A DNA stretch of 64,000 nucleotides from Porphyra umbilicalis (lineage: Eukaryota; Rhodophyta; Bangiophyceae; Bangiales; Bangiaceae). The DNA is taken from contig KV918781.1 in NCBI GenBank assembly GCA_002049455.2, positions 186,001-250,000 on the forward strand, in the 5' to 3' direction. Below the pieces are notes generated by a model that had not been told where the DNA came from, did not search any database, and saw only the letters and a program-made list of their open reading frames with translations. A program made the position numbers and the translations under genes. This document shows, in pieces, positions 44,512 through 55,255 of the stretch (within the stretch, counting starts at the first letter, position 1; every line of letters begins with the position of its first letter).

Positions 44512-47178
44512 TCAACCGAGCTCCTCAATCGCGGCGGCTCGCCGCGCCTCAGACTTGACCTTGAGGCGCCGCGTGCACAGCAGCCGCACGGCCCGCCGCG
44601 GGCCGAGCGACGGAAAACTCGCGACGACGCGCGCGCACAGCGCCGCGCCGTCGTGGCCGAGCCCCTTGGTCACCGCCCCCGCGTGGAGCAACACAATCAC
44701 AACCCGCCGCCACCCGTCAATCTGCTCGTGCATCGCGGCGCTCACCGCCCCGGGCGTCAGCCCGTCGGTGCGCGGGGGCGGCGGCCGCAGCCCCTCTGCC
44801 ACGGCGCGCAGGTGCAGGTCGGGGCGGCCCGCCATGACGCCGGCGAGGTCCCGCGCCGCGCTCAGCTTTTTGGCGTACCACGACAGGGCGCTCGCGAGCG
44901 GCGTCTCGTCTTGAATGTTGGCGCTCCGCACGTCGGCGCGGCGGTGGAGGAGGGCCACCACGGTGGTCGCGTCGGCGCGCCGCGCCGCCACGTGCAGCAC
45001 CCGGTCCCTCGAGGCGCGGTCGGTGTCGTGGAGGAACGGGCGCACGCGGTCATTGTCGAGCAGCGCGACGCGCTTGCGCTTGACCGCCTCGAGGGCGGGC
45101 GTGCTCACCGCGTTGGCGGGGTGTGTCGGGGGGAGGAGGTCGATAATCTCCCGGTGGCCGAGCGCGACGGCGATGCAGAGGGGCGTCTCACCGGCGGAGC
45201 ACACGGGCGTGGGGGCGGCGCCAAGCTGAAGGAGCGCGGCGACGACGGGCGTGTGGCCTCTGCTGACCGCAAAGTGCAAGGCGGTCCAGCCGTCCTGGTC
45301 CGTCGCCTTCAAGTCCGCGCTTCCCGCTGCCAACGCTTCCACAGTAGCGGCGCCCCCTTCTCGGCCAGCCATGTGTAGCGCGGTCAAGCCGTCATTGCGC
45401 TTGGCGTGCACGTCGGCGCCCGCCGCCAGCAGCGCGTTGACCGCCTCGGCCCTCTCGCTGCCGCCCGCCGAGTGCAGCGCCGTCGAGCCGAGGTTGTCCT
45501 TGGCGTGCATGTCGGTGCCCGCCGCCAGCAGCGCGTCGACCGCCTCGGCCCTCCCGCTGCTGCCCGCCGAGTGCAGCGCGGTCCAGCCGAGATCGTCCTT
45601 GGCGTGCAAGTCGGCGCCCGCCGCCAGCAGCGCGTTGACCGCCTCGGCCCTCCCGCTGCGGCCCGCCGAGTGCAGCGCGGTCCAGCCGAGATTGTCCTTG
45701 GCGTGCAAGTCGGCGTCCGCCGCCAGCAGCGCGTTGACCGCCTCGGCCCTCCCGCGGAGGCCTGCCGAGTGCAGCGCCGTCGAGCCAAAGTTGTCCTCGG
45801 CGTGCACGTCGGCGCCCGCCGCCAGCAGCGCGTTGACCGCCTCGGCCGTCCCGCTGCCGCCCGCCAAGTGCAGCGCGGTCCAGCCAAGATTGCTTTTTGC
45901 GTTCATGTCGGCGCCCGCCGCCAGCAGCGCGTTGACCGCCTGGGCCCTCCCGCTGTGGCACGCCGAGTGCAGCGCGGTCCATCCGAGATTGTCCTCGGCG
46001 TGCATGACGGCGCCCGCCGCCAGCAGCGCGTTGACCGCCTCGGCCCTCCCGCTGCCGCCCGCCAAATGCAGCGCGGTCCAGCCGAAATTGCATTCTGTGT
46101 TCATGTCGGCGCCCGCCGCCAGCAGCGCGTTGACCGCCTCGGCCCTCCCGCTGCGGCACGCCGAGTGCAGCGCGGTCCAGCCGAGATTGCTTTTTGCGTT
46201 CATGTCGGCGCCCGCCGCCAGCAGCGCGTTGACCGCCTCGGCCCTCCCGCTGTGGCACGCCGAGTGCAGCGCGGACCATCCGAGATTGTCCTCGGCGTGC
46301 ACGTCGGCGCCCGCCGCCAGCAGCGCGTTGACCGCCTCGGCCCTCCCGCTGCGGCCCGCCGAGTGCAGCGCGGTCCAGCCGAGATTGCTTTTTGCGTTCA
46401 TGTCGGCGCCCGCCGCCAGCAGCGCGTTGACCGCCTCGGCCCTCCCGCTGTCGCATGCCGAGTGCAGCGCCGTCGAGCCAAAGTTGTCCTCGGCGTGCAC
46501 GTCGGCGCCCGCCGCCAGCAGCGCGTTGACCGCCTCGGCCCTCTCGCTGCCGCCCGCCGAGTGCAGCGCGGTCCAGCCGAGATTGCTTTTTGCGTTCATG
46601 TCGGCGCCCGCCGCCAGCAGCGCGTTGACCGCCTCGGCCCTCCCGCTGTGGCACGCCGAGTGCAGCGCGGTCCATCCGAGATTGTCCTCGGCGTGCACGT
46701 CGGCGCCCGCCGCCAGCAGCGCGTTGACCGCCTCGGCCCTCCCGCTGCCGCCCGCCAAGTGCAGCGCGGTCGAGCCACGATTGGTCTTGGCGTGCACATC
46801 GACGCCTGCATCTAGCAGCACACGTAGTGCCGGTGCCTTCCCGCCGAGCGCAGCCCAGTGCAACGGCTGCCAGGCACGTGAGTGCTCGTGCCAGTCACAC
46901 TCGACATCTCGGTCTGCGCCCGCGGAGAGGAGCGCCTCCATCACCGCCACGTGCCCCCCAATGGCAGCCCAATGCAGGGCCGTGTCCCCCTTGTCCGACG
47001 CAGCCCCCGCCGGCACGCCACGTCTGAGCATTGCCGCAGCGGCGGGCGCGTCCCCCCGGCGGGCGGCCTCGTGCAGTGCGGGCAGCTCGCCGCCCCGCCA
47101 GGCATACGGCTTGGCGGCAGGGTCGTCCGACGCGAGCTCCCGCGGCGCCGCCGCCACCCTCGATGAGGCGGCCCCCAT
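44512..47178 (-). CDS. Large ankyrin-repeat protein with probable N-myristoylation start
   Basis: The ATG at 47176-47178 gives 888 residues and begins MGAASSR, a good N-myristoylation signal (Gly2, Ser6). An upstream frame exists, but it passes through a pyrimidine tract ending TTTCTTTAG (47226-47227), which looks like the 3' end of a 5'-UTR intron, so the internal ATG is preferred. About 20 ankyrin repeats follow (consensus WTALHSAGRSGRAEAVNALLAAGADxHAxDNLG), plus two diverged ones near the C-terminus after a KRKRVA stretch. Repeats 4-17 (about 45400-46785) are near identical at the DNA level in 99-base units, often alternating VHAEDN and MNAKSN types. No enzyme domain is visible. It is probably a membrane-anchored protein-interaction scaffold; partners are unknown. 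Long open frames on the other strand are shadows of the 99-base periodicity. Confidence 0.9.
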   Translation of the reverse strand: MGAASSRVAAAPRELASDDPAAKPYAWRGGELPALHEAARRGDAPAAAAMLRRGVPAGAASDKGDTALHWAAIGGHVAVMEALLSAGADRDVECDWHEHSRAWQPLHWAALGGKAPALRVLLDAGVDVHAKTNRGSTALHLAGGSGRAEAVNALLAAGADVHAEDNLGWTALHSACHSGRAEAVNALLAAGADMNAKSNLGWTALHSAGGSERAEAVNALLAAGADVHAEDNFGSTALHSACDSGRAEAVNALLAAGADMNAKSNLGWTALHSAGRSGRAEAVNALLAAGADVHAEDNLGWSALHSACHSGRAEAVNALLAAGADMNAKSNLGWTALHSACRSGRAEAVNALLAAGADMNTECNFGWTALHLAGGSGRAEAVNALLAAGAVMHAEDNLGWTALHSACHSGRAQAVNALLAAGADMNAKSNLGWTALHLAGGSGTAEAVNALLAAGADVHAEDNFGSTALHSAGLRGRAEAVNALLAADADLHAKDNLGWTALHSAGRSGRAEAVNALLAAGADLHAKDDLGWTALHSAGSSGRAEAVDALLAAGTDMHAKDNLGSTALHSAGGSERAEAVNALLAAGADVHAKRNDGLTALHMAGREGGAATVEALAAGSADLKATDQDGWTALHFAVSRGHTPVVAALLQLGAAPTPVCSAGETPLCIAVALGHREIIDLLPPTHPANAVSTPALEAVKRKRVALLDNDRVRPFLHDTDRASRDRVLHVAARRADATTVVALLHRRADVRSANIQDETPLASALSWYAKKLSAARDLAGVMAGRPDLHLRAVAEGLRPPPPRTDGLTPGAVSAAMHEQIDGWRRVVIVLLHAGAVTKGLGHDGAALCARVVASFPSLGPRRAVRLLCTRRLKVKSEARRAAAIEELG
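45400..46785 (-). repeat. Array of about 14 near-identical 99-bp ankyrin-coding units
   Basis: Each unit encodes one 33-residue ankyrin repeat. Neighbouring units differ mostly at the loop (HAEDN, NAKSN, HAKDN) and the second helix start (HSAC, HSAG, HLAG). The low divergence, with several units partly identical, indicates recent unequal crossing-over or gene conversion. Confidence 0.85.
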
Positions 47179-47227
47179 TGCAGCGGCCCCAGCGGCGGGA
47201 GTGATGACGACAGCGCCCCAAACGACT

Positions 47228-50200
47228 AAAGAAAGGAAAAGACAAAGTATGTAGCCGCCGGAGTGGAACAGGTCAAAGCTACACCGCCCGCTGGCGGCGG
47301 CCGCAGACACGTCGGCCGTGGCCCCCACACGCGCGCCGCCTTCGGCACGCGGGGTTGGCCGACGCACCTCTCTTTACCGCGCGGGGGTGGCGTCGCACCA
47401 CCACACCGCCGCCAGCGGGCAGGCGGGGACGGCGGGCAGTGGTTACTGCGGGCGTGCCGTGCCCGTCCGCTTGATGCTGCTGCGCGTGCGGGGTGGTCGG
47501 AGGACGCGGCGGCGAGGGCGTGCAGCCCAACGGCAGCAACTGGGACGGTGGGGGACGGGGGACGGGGGTGGTCGAGATTCCGCCTGCCGACGCACCGTGC
47601 GTGCACGGTCGCCGGCGCACCAGCAGCCGCCCGTGTCGTCTTACATCCCGCGGCGGTGGCTGCTGGCGGCGCTGCAAGCAGGGCCAGGCACTCCACCGCA
47701 GTACGGCCGCGGGGGGACACCCCCGCAGAGTCAATGTTGCTCGACGGCATCCGCGGCTCGACCGACGACCCCCCCTTCCACACGCCGTCGGGGCCGCACC
47801 GGTCACCGGCCCGCAACACAGCCGCCCGGCAAGTCCTTGCCACAGCCAACGGCTGATGGGCCCCCCTGGGCGTCACCCACCCCCCGCAGTTCGAGACACG
47901 CCACCACCGCCAGGGCGCCGGCTGGACGGTGGCCCTCTGATCACGGCTTTCTATCCCGGATGGCACCGGCGGCGTGGCAGCAGCCCAACGCACCCCGTGA
48001 TGCAGCGGGCGGCCCGCGCGGGGGAGCGGATGGCCACAGCCGCTGGGGCGGGCGCGCGCGAATCCACTGCGCCGCCGCGTCCAGCGTGGTGTGCGCGGGC
48101 CGGGCCCTACGGGAAATCCGCTGGATATCCAGTACCTCTGACTGGCGATCCAGTCACATGCATGCACGGGCACCGCGTTGCGGGCTGTTTCTAGTTTGCG
48201 CAGCCCAGCTGAAGGGCTGATTGGGCCAAGAAACAGGTCCTCGTTCTGCAGCACAATTGAATCCAGCATTCTTCTCATGGCTGACAGTTGCGGCTGATTC
48301 TTAAATTCCACGGGGGACCGTGCGGCGGCTGCTGTGGGGGTGCGTCCACAGTGTCCTGTGTGTGTGCACATCCAAAGGGGTACCCCCACAGCGACTCTAC
48401 AAGGAGGGCCGAAAGACACTCGGTCACTCGACGCTCTCCAATGGGTCTTACGGAAGGGTCTACGTCGAGTTGCCCTCACGGGCTGGAATCGCACTTTACT
48501 CTACGCTCTCACAGCACCATTCAGGGCGCTAGCCCCCCCCCCTGTCACATGCACTGTGGCAGGGGTGTTGCGTCGTGCAGTTACTTGGACATGGGACTTG
48601 GACTGCTCGTGTAAATGCCAGTCTTTGGTCCTTCGTATTACCTACCGGTCCTTGGGAATACCCAGCGACATGACGCTTCCACCCCCCCTGCCGCTCGCCC
48701 CCCCCGCCCGCGCTCCCCGCTGCAGTCCACCCCCCTCGCTGCCGCCTGCCTCCCCCACCCGCACCACCTCCTCTTTGTGGCCACTACCCAGCCGTCATTG
48801 CTTCCACCACTCGCCTGCCTGGCCTAGCCTGGCCGTCGCTGCCACCACCCGCCGCCGCTGCCGCTACCGGCCGCCCCCTCCCCCCCCTGGCTACCGTCGC
48901 CCGCCCGGTGCGGCCACTGCCTCCCCTCTTCCCCTTCGGACGTCCCCACCTTCTTCTCTCTGGCACAAGCTCCCTCCACTCTTGCAGCCGCTGTCCGGCC
49001 GTCGCCGCGGCCGGCTGCCGGTGCCACCACCGTCGGCCATCGGCGCCCTGCTCCCCCATTGCTGCCCTGCCGCCCCCGTCGTCGCACGCCCCACCGGCCG
49101 ACGGTCACCCCCGCCACACCAGCCTACCCGTTATCACGTCCTTCCCCCGCGGTAGCCGCAGCCCGCACCATCGCCGGCCGGCTGCTGTGATGCCCCCCCT
49201 TCGCCTGTCGCTTCGCCGGCGCCAGCCGTCAGCTGCTGACGCTTGCTGGCTTTTCCGCACCCCGCTGACTACTCACTTGTCTGGCTGGCACTGGGCTGTC
49301 CCCCGCGCCGCTTGAATGGCTGCTTTCACTCCTGGGTGCCCATCGCCCAGCGCCACGGGGTCAGTCGCTGCCGCCGCCGCCACCGCAGCCGCCGCCGCTT
49401 CCACCACCAACGGCCTCGGCCACGGTTGGCCGTTGCTCCCCCTCCCTGATGCCGAAACTTGCCCGCGAATATCTGGGGGCAGCGGCGCCGCGGCGGCGGT
49501 GTGGCGGCGGCTGTGGCCGCGGCGGGGACGCAGGGGGGCTCCCGCGACGTCAGAAGCCGCTCGCCCAGCCGCTGTGGCCAGAGCCTCTGCCGACAGTGCC
49601 GCTGAACTTTGCGACTGACCACGGAAGGGGGAGGATGAGGACGAGAGCGGGTCAGCGGCAGTGGTGGAGGGGGGGTGGAGGGTAGACGCGGGGCTATGGG
49701 TGGCTATGCGAACGGACTCTCCTTTTTGTTGACAGCACGTTGTCGAAGGGTGCGGGGGAGTGGCACTGAATGCGTCTGAGCAACTCCAGCAATCGCAGAG
49801 TTGCCGTGCTAGGGGTGGTGTGGGGGTGGTGTACGACTGCAGTCGTACAGCTGACTAGGTATCGTTTTTTTTTGGGTGTAGAAAAGAACGTGAAGGAAAC
49901 GTCTGCGAGCTTGGGCTGTAGGACCATTGTTCTCAGCGCCTTCAACAGACCCTGACGGGTCTGCGAGAAAAACGTGTTATGCCCATTTGTCATCAAGATG
50001 TGTCGCATGCACCATCGTCTTCTCCTTCCGGATTGCTCTTCCAGGGGCCCCATATCGATCCAGGTGGGGGGTACACATGACACTTCTGTTCGAAACATTG
50101 GTAACGCATTTTTCGTTCTCAGTCGTTCCTGGGTATAACGACTGCGCTGTGCATGGTGGTATAGGTGGCTAAGCGCACAGACAACCGCTTCGTGTTCATT

Positions 50201-52030
50201 TCTACCTCCCAACATGGCCCAAACGTACAACAGCATCCGAACCGACCCCAGCCCTCGGCCTGCCTCCCTGCCTCTGAGAGTCCGTCCCGAAATCCCCCAG
50301 ATCTCCCAGCAAACTCAAAAGCAACACACTCCCAATGCAGCTCGCAACCGGTAAAAGCAGCAGCAGCGAGGGTGCGGGGGGAGGACAGCAGGCAGCGAGG
50401 GACAGCAAACGCCAACCATGGGGAGCCAAACGACGCGAGTGGCAGAGTGCACGGCTTCCAGTCAGTAGAGGAGGCTGGCAGCCTTGCACAACAACAGCCA
50501 GAAGGCGGCGGTAGCAGGGCGGGCGGCAGGCAGTGGCAGCAGGTGCAGCGGGGCAGCTGCGGCGGCCCGGCCGCGACAGCGAGGTGGGGGGGGGGGCCGA
50601 CGACGGCGACGACTGCGGAGTGGTGGCCGACAGAATGGTTGGGGCTGGAGCCAGCGGCAGCACGAGGAAGGTCACAGCAGCGGCGGCGACTGGGCGGCGG
50701 CGGCCGGGAAACGGCAGTGCCGTGGGGAGCGGCCGAGCAGCAGCTGTAGCCGGGGGGGGAAGGTCAGGCAGACACAAGCGACAGCAGGGGGTCGCAAGTT
50801 GCCGGGGGGGAAAGCGACCGGGCAGCAGGAGGGAGGGGGGCGGCTGCCTGACTGCGGCAGCGGGGACGGGCGGCCGCGGCGGGGGCGGCGGGCGGCGGCG
50901 GGAGCGGCGGCCAGCAGCGGCGGCGGCGGCGGCTGCGGGGGCGGGGGTGGCGGCGGCGGCGGCCAGCGGCGACGGCGGCGGCGGCCAGCGGCGGGGGCGG
51001 GGGCGGCGGCGTCGGCGGCGGCGGCGGCGGCGGGGGGGGCGGCGGCCAGCGGCGGCAGCGGCGGCGGCCAGCGGCGGGGGCGGGGGCGGCGGCGGTGGCG
51101 ACGGTGGCGGCGGCGGGGGGGGCGGCGGCCAGCGGGGGCGGCGGCGGCTGGGGCGGCGGCGGCGGGGGGGGGGCGGCGGCGGGGGGGGGGGCGGCGGCGG
51201 TGGGGGCGGCGGCGGGGGGGCGGCGGCGGGGGGGGCGGCGGCGGTGGGGGCGGCGGTGGGGGCGGCGGGGGGGGCAGGGCACGTCGCTGGGTATTCCTAT
51301 AGGGAACGTCGACCCAGGCAGGCGGAGTTGAAAACCACAATTGAAGTATCGAGAGCAAGTGCAAGTCCGTGCGGCACTGTCAGAATCCCGTCTCATCAGG
51401 CACAGGTGGCCACGGGAATGCGCGGGCGATGAGTGGCTGCTGTGTGAGGCTGGCCCGGCCATTCGCAGGCCCCCCCCCTCCCGGTGGTGGAATCAGCGGG
51501 GTCGACACAGGTGTGGTCCAATGCTGACTGCGTGCCCTGGGCGCATTGAGAGATCTCTACTCTACACCCCGATTCCAGCCTCTGGAGGCACGTCGAGTGG
51601 TCACGGTCCGGGGAGTGTCTTTCTATATACCTACAAAAGGTGCTGCCTCCTCCATTACCGACGTCGTCGCGCGTCGTCGTCTTGGACGCCGGCTCATGTC
51701 GATTTCTGTCCCCCGTCTCACCCTACCCTCATCCCCCCCCCCCTTCCCCGCGCGCCTCACCCTACCCTCATCCCCCCCCCCCCCACCACGCAACCCACGC
51801 TGCCGGACCACAGAGTACGTCATCTTTTCTTTCGTTTGTGTGCCCACCTTCTCTGCGGTCTTGCCCGACTCCCTTCCCACCCCCCAATATTTCCAGGTCG
51901 CTCACCTCCTTAGTCACACAGTGCACGGATCTGACAATTCAAGCTCATTGACATCGGGTGTTGCTTGTGGTTGAGTTTTTGTGCTCCTGTCGTTCTTTTT
52001 ACCTGTTTTTCTTTCCTTTTTTTCTTTTCT
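47228..52030. other. Intergenic, no supported gene
   Basis: It contains mixed-composition sequence (47228-50480) with ORFs up to about 420 codons that show no domain, a GGC/GGGGGC minisatellite (50480-51290) and a pyrimidine-rich stretch (51600-52030) with a duplicated CTCACCCTACCCTCATCC segment. Ala-rich ORFs such as 49316-49618 are possible but unsupported. Confidence 0.4.
50480..51290. repeat. GGC-rich minisatellite with G-runs
   Basis: Degenerate GGCGGCGGCCAGCGGCGGG units and long G-runs, open in several frames on both strands. It resembles the other minisatellites of the window but is shorter. Confidence 0.75.
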
Positions 52031-52040
52031 AGACGCTGGT

Positions 52041-52322
52041 ATGGCGGGGGGGTCGTCCACCCCATCGTCATCCTCCGGCGGGCGTCCCCTGCTTGTTGGG
52101 GGGGTCCTTGTCAACCCCCCCCCGAGACGTGGCCTTCTTCCGCCTGTTTCTCGCTCCGCGGCCGCAGCTGCTGCGCGTGCCCCGCCTGCAGCTGCTCGGG
52201 CACCGTCCCAGTCGCCTGCCGATGGGGGACGGGCAACTTGGCGTTTTTCATGGTTCACGGGCGCGCCCGCACTTAAAGGCCCATCCCATATAGCTAGACT
52301 GATGGGAGACACCCCACTTTGA
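52041..52322 (+). CDS. Possible short protein or first coding exon after a 5' intron
   Basis: A strong 3' splice signal (pyrimidine run ending TTTTCTAG at 52032) is followed nine bases on by an ATG opening 93 residues: MAGGSSTPSSSSGG, an Ala/Pro-rich middle and a less biased end (FSWFTGAPALKG...LMGDTPL). The family is not recognised. It could be the 5' exon of a gene whose rest is missing, or a transposon gene start like the one at 52936. Low confidence. Confidence 0.25.
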   Translation: MAGGSSTPSSSSGGRPLLVGGVLVNPPPRRGLLPPVSRSAAAAAARAPPAAARAPSQSPADGGRATWRFSWFTGAPALKGPSHIARLMGDTPL

Positions 52323-52935
52323 GTCCGCCGCACCAGCGAACGGCTGCACCACCCAAGAAGCAGTGTTTTTTACAAGGGCACAGTACTCAGCAGCATTCAT
52401 TATCAGTGAAGAAATCATCTGTCTGACGTGCATCTTGATGGCAGAAAAGAGTACACTGCGATCGAGAAAAGAAAATAAGCGGACGTAAAGTACAAAAAAC
52501 GCCCGTGAGTTCGTGCAGCATAAGGTCGCGACGTGGCCACGTTCCAGAACGTGTACATGGTGTACATGCGCCATGTTCGTGCTTTCTCCCTCAAAAAAAG
52601 GACCTACGGCGCTGCCGCGAATGGCCGGAGAAGGAGGTGTCTTGTAGCGCCTCTTCTCTGCTGTTGCAAGAGGAAGAGGGGCATTCTCTGCCATGGATAC
52701 CACTTTTAATTTCTTTTTTGCCGATTTAATTTGTTTCCAAGCTCTTCCTATTAAGTGAAGTGTCACTGTACCAGTTGTCCACGGCCGCTCTTGGCGGCAC
52801 GTGGCTCGCCCCGCACACTCTGCACGCAACGCAGTCGTCGCTCATACCGTGCACACCGCACGCGCCGCACACCCTGCACCCTCCCCCCACCCCCACTGGC
52901 CTCGGTTTTTTGTTCCACCTGACGGTTTGCCTGTC
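52323..52935. other. Intergenic, no supported gene
   Basis: AT-richer sequence with no recognisable ORF or clear terminal-repeat pair. A CACA/GCAC-rich stretch lies at about 52800-52890, just before the transposase fragment. Confidence 0.4.
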
Positions 52936-53577
52936 ATGTCGTCATCTGCCGGGGTGGTCCCCGCCACGGGGTCACCTCGGCATCGGCAGGTTTACCGACT
53001 GACGACGGACAGCGCCACCATTTTGCGTGACGTCCACCGCTTTTTTGTCGGAGAGCGGACGGCGGGACGATCCCGTGGGTCGCGCCACCCCGTGCAGCGT
53101 GCGGCGTGGGCCACCGGTGTGAGCCTGAGCACGGTGAGCCGAGCGCGCTCTGAAGACTTTTTTGATGGACTGCCCGAGTCGGGGGAGCGAGAGAGGCGTG
53201 AGCGCGTCCCGCGGATTCCCGACGCCGAGAGACTCCGTGCGCGTGAGGCGGTGTACTCTCATTACCGCAACCGCTCTCTCCCCTCTTTGGACACCACGCT
53301 GGAGTACCTCAAGACGGCCAACTTGGTGCACAGCGCGACGGGCATCGGCTCCGCGTCTTCCTTTGTGTGGACGCGCACCAAGCTGGCCGTCGCTATGAAG
53401 GAGGCGGGCTTCTACTTTTCGCGAGGGCCCACGCACCACGACGTGGCGCGCGAGGACCCTGCCATTAAGGCCCAGAGAACCAACTACATCGACACGGTGC
53501 GGCAGTTCCGTCGGGCGGGGCGCACTGTGGTATTAATAACGTTAGTTCAATTACCAGTGTACTGTGACCGACCGTAG
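52936..53577 (+). pseudogene. Tc1/mariner-like transposase, N-terminal part only
   Basis: The ATG at 52936 (MSSSAGVV) opens about 213 codons. They show a helix-turn-helix arrangement typical of eukaryotic IS630/Tc1-mariner relatives: an RQVYRL...LRDVHRFF helix, an RAAWATGVSLSTVSR recognition helix, then IPDAERLRAREAVYSHY, LEYLKTANL and KLAVAMKEAGFYF. The frame reaches YIDTVRQFRRAGRTVV, where the family normally continues into the first catalytic Asp (xxDET). Here it changes to unrelated sequence and stops at 53577. The whole catalytic domain is therefore missing, so the protein cannot catalyse transposition. The break near 53530 is at TATTAATAACG and may be another insertion or a deletion. 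The remaining piece could bind DNA if expressed. Confidence 0.65.
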
Positions 53578-53871
53578 CCAAGCAATAAAGCGAGTTCTAT
53601 CGCCGTCGCGGCGAGGAAGAAAGACCTTTTGTTGAAGGGCATCCGATGGGGAGCCGGGTGGCGCCCACGACGGCGACCCCGGACCCACGGTGGTTTAATA
53701 CAATCAACGGCACTGGTCGATCGACCATCCGATCAATCGATCGTAATGAGTGCCGGCAGACAGATAAGACAGGCAAGCAAACAAACAATAAAAAAATAAA
53801 CAATGCGGAAGTAACCCCCCAAAGGGCGTGCCACAAGCCGAGTCACACACATCCGTGGATTCGGCCAGTCA

Positions 53872-54434
53872 GAGCGTCTCCACCAATGCAGCCAAAAGCC
53901 AAAGCCAAACGTCACGAGTGCCCAACGTGTGGCCCTGTCACTGGCTCTCCAAACGTCGATCCAAAACAAAACAGGTCACGTCTCAATCTTAGGCTCCCCT
54001 GGATGCTCACTATGGGTGGGCCTCTTTTGTGGCCGACAGACCATCCATGAATGCCCGGCAAAGAATCTCGGTGGATGGCCAATCGCCATATCACTGTTTG
54101 CATGCCACGGGTCACGCTTTCCATTGGCGTAGGTTGGCTCAAAATGGAACCAGGGGTTTGCCAAACGGTTGGAGGCGCATCCAAACAGGTCTGTTTGGAG
54201 TGGCGCGCCTCCAAACGGGCCCGTTTGGAGTGGCCCTGCCGTTGAAGATCCAAAACTAGAGCAATCGCGTGTCATGGACACGAGGTCGATTAGGCGACTA
54301 GAATATGTGAGGATGGTCTATTTTTGGACCGTCACACCCTAGTTTTGGATCGCATCCCAGCCACCAATGCCCGTTTGGCAAAACAGTGCCACGTTTAGGC
54401 GTTTGGGTGTTTGGATCCATTGGTGGAGACGCTC
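53872..54434. mobile_element. Non-autonomous element with 17-bp TIRs and TCA duplication, 563 bp
   Basis: GAGCGTCTCCACCAATG at 53872-53888 is the exact reverse complement of 54418-54434, and similarity continues inward as CCAAA-rich arms. TCA flanks both sides (53869-53871 and 54435-54437). Inside are a perfect 20-base palindrome (54210-54229), a near palindrome (54180-54199) and a 13-base inverted pair GATCCAAAACTAG (54247-54259 and 54339-54351). No transposase is encoded. A 3-base duplication would suit PIF/Harbinger-like or CACTA-like transposition; the family is unassigned. Confidence 0.7.
54210..54229. repeat. Perfect 20-bp palindrome
   Basis: TCCAAACGGGCCCGTTTGGA is identical to its complement, and one flanking C/G pair extends it to 22 bases. 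It lies in the middle of the inverted-repeat element and next to a near copy at 54180-54199. Confidence 0.85.
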
Positions 54435-54437
54435 TCA

Positions 54438-55255
54438 AGGGGGCTACTCGTGGCTAATTGCCAATTGGGAGCAGAGATATGCTACATACCTCCAACGCGA
54501 GATTCGAACCGTCCCGGTGAGATCCGAGGATGGTGAAACCCGATTGGGCGATCGCGGCCTCTTACGGGCCCGCGCGAGCGCAACCGCCCAGGCGGTGGGA
54601 GCCGTGGGGGGCGCGCCGCCCAGGCCCGATTGGGGGGAGGTGGCGGTTCGCCGTCGTCGGTCGCGACCGTCCGGCCACACAAGCGTGGGCGTGGGTGGCG
54701 GGCAGCTGACGCTGCGGGTCTGACCGGCGCTTGCGCGTACGCGCGCCCGCGCAGGCGAGTCGGCGTCGGCGTGGGCGTGGGGGCCAGGCGGCCGGTTGAT
54801 GGGCGACGAGCGTCGGGGTTAAGACCCGTTGATGCGCAGGTGCGTCGTGCAACACGTGTTGGGGCGACCGTCGTCGGCGCCGAGTGGCGCCTTCTTCGTA
54901 GGGGTTTTGACTACCCCGACGACACGGCGAAAGCCGGGACGCGGGCCCGTGTTACCGAGGGTGGGGTTCACACCTCAAGGCCGGTTACCACCGAGGCGTG
55001 CGCGCGGTGCAGCACTGGCTGGGTGGTCGTTGTCGTGCCGGCAGGTGCCGCCCTCGTCGGGGTGCTGACTCCCTTGGCGACGGGGCGAAAGGCGGGGTGC
55101 GGGTCCGCGTTGTGTCGGCACGGGGCCATCCCGTGTCTTCGTGCTCACGCACAGGTCGCGGCCTAACGGCAAAGTTGAGTAGGGGTGCGCCTCCGCGAGG
55201 TGGCACACCGCGAGGTGGTGGACCCTGTGAGTGTGGGTTTGCGCTGGGTGGGGGG
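54438..55255. other. Intergenic, with a diverged tandem duplication
   Basis: About 110 bases at 54845-54955 recur in diverged form at 55007-55115 (GTGCARCAC...GTCGTCGGYGCCG...CCCGACGACRCGGCGAAAG). No gene is supported. A T-arm-like GGTTCGAATC on the minus strand near 54505 does not fold into a tRNA. Confidence 0.45.

Noticed and set aside
42561..44528. Several 200-655-codon ORFs in the GC-rich block
   Set aside because: Mutually overlapping Pro/Arg/Ala translations in several frames with no domain; explained by composition.
45251..47254. 667-codon ORF on the plus strand opposite the ankyrin gene
   Set aside because: It is the mirror of the 99-base ankyrin periodicity; the minus strand has real ankyrin consensus, a stop, and a polyadenylation signal.
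47226..48494. 422-codon minus-strand ORF upstream of the ankyrin gene
   Set aside because: No recognisable domain, and its end overlaps the probable 5'-UTR intron of the ankyrin gene.
54484..54560. tRNA-like GGTTCGAATC on the minus strand
   Set aside because: The flanking bases do not form a T-stem or acceptor stem, and no D or anticodon arm is visible.
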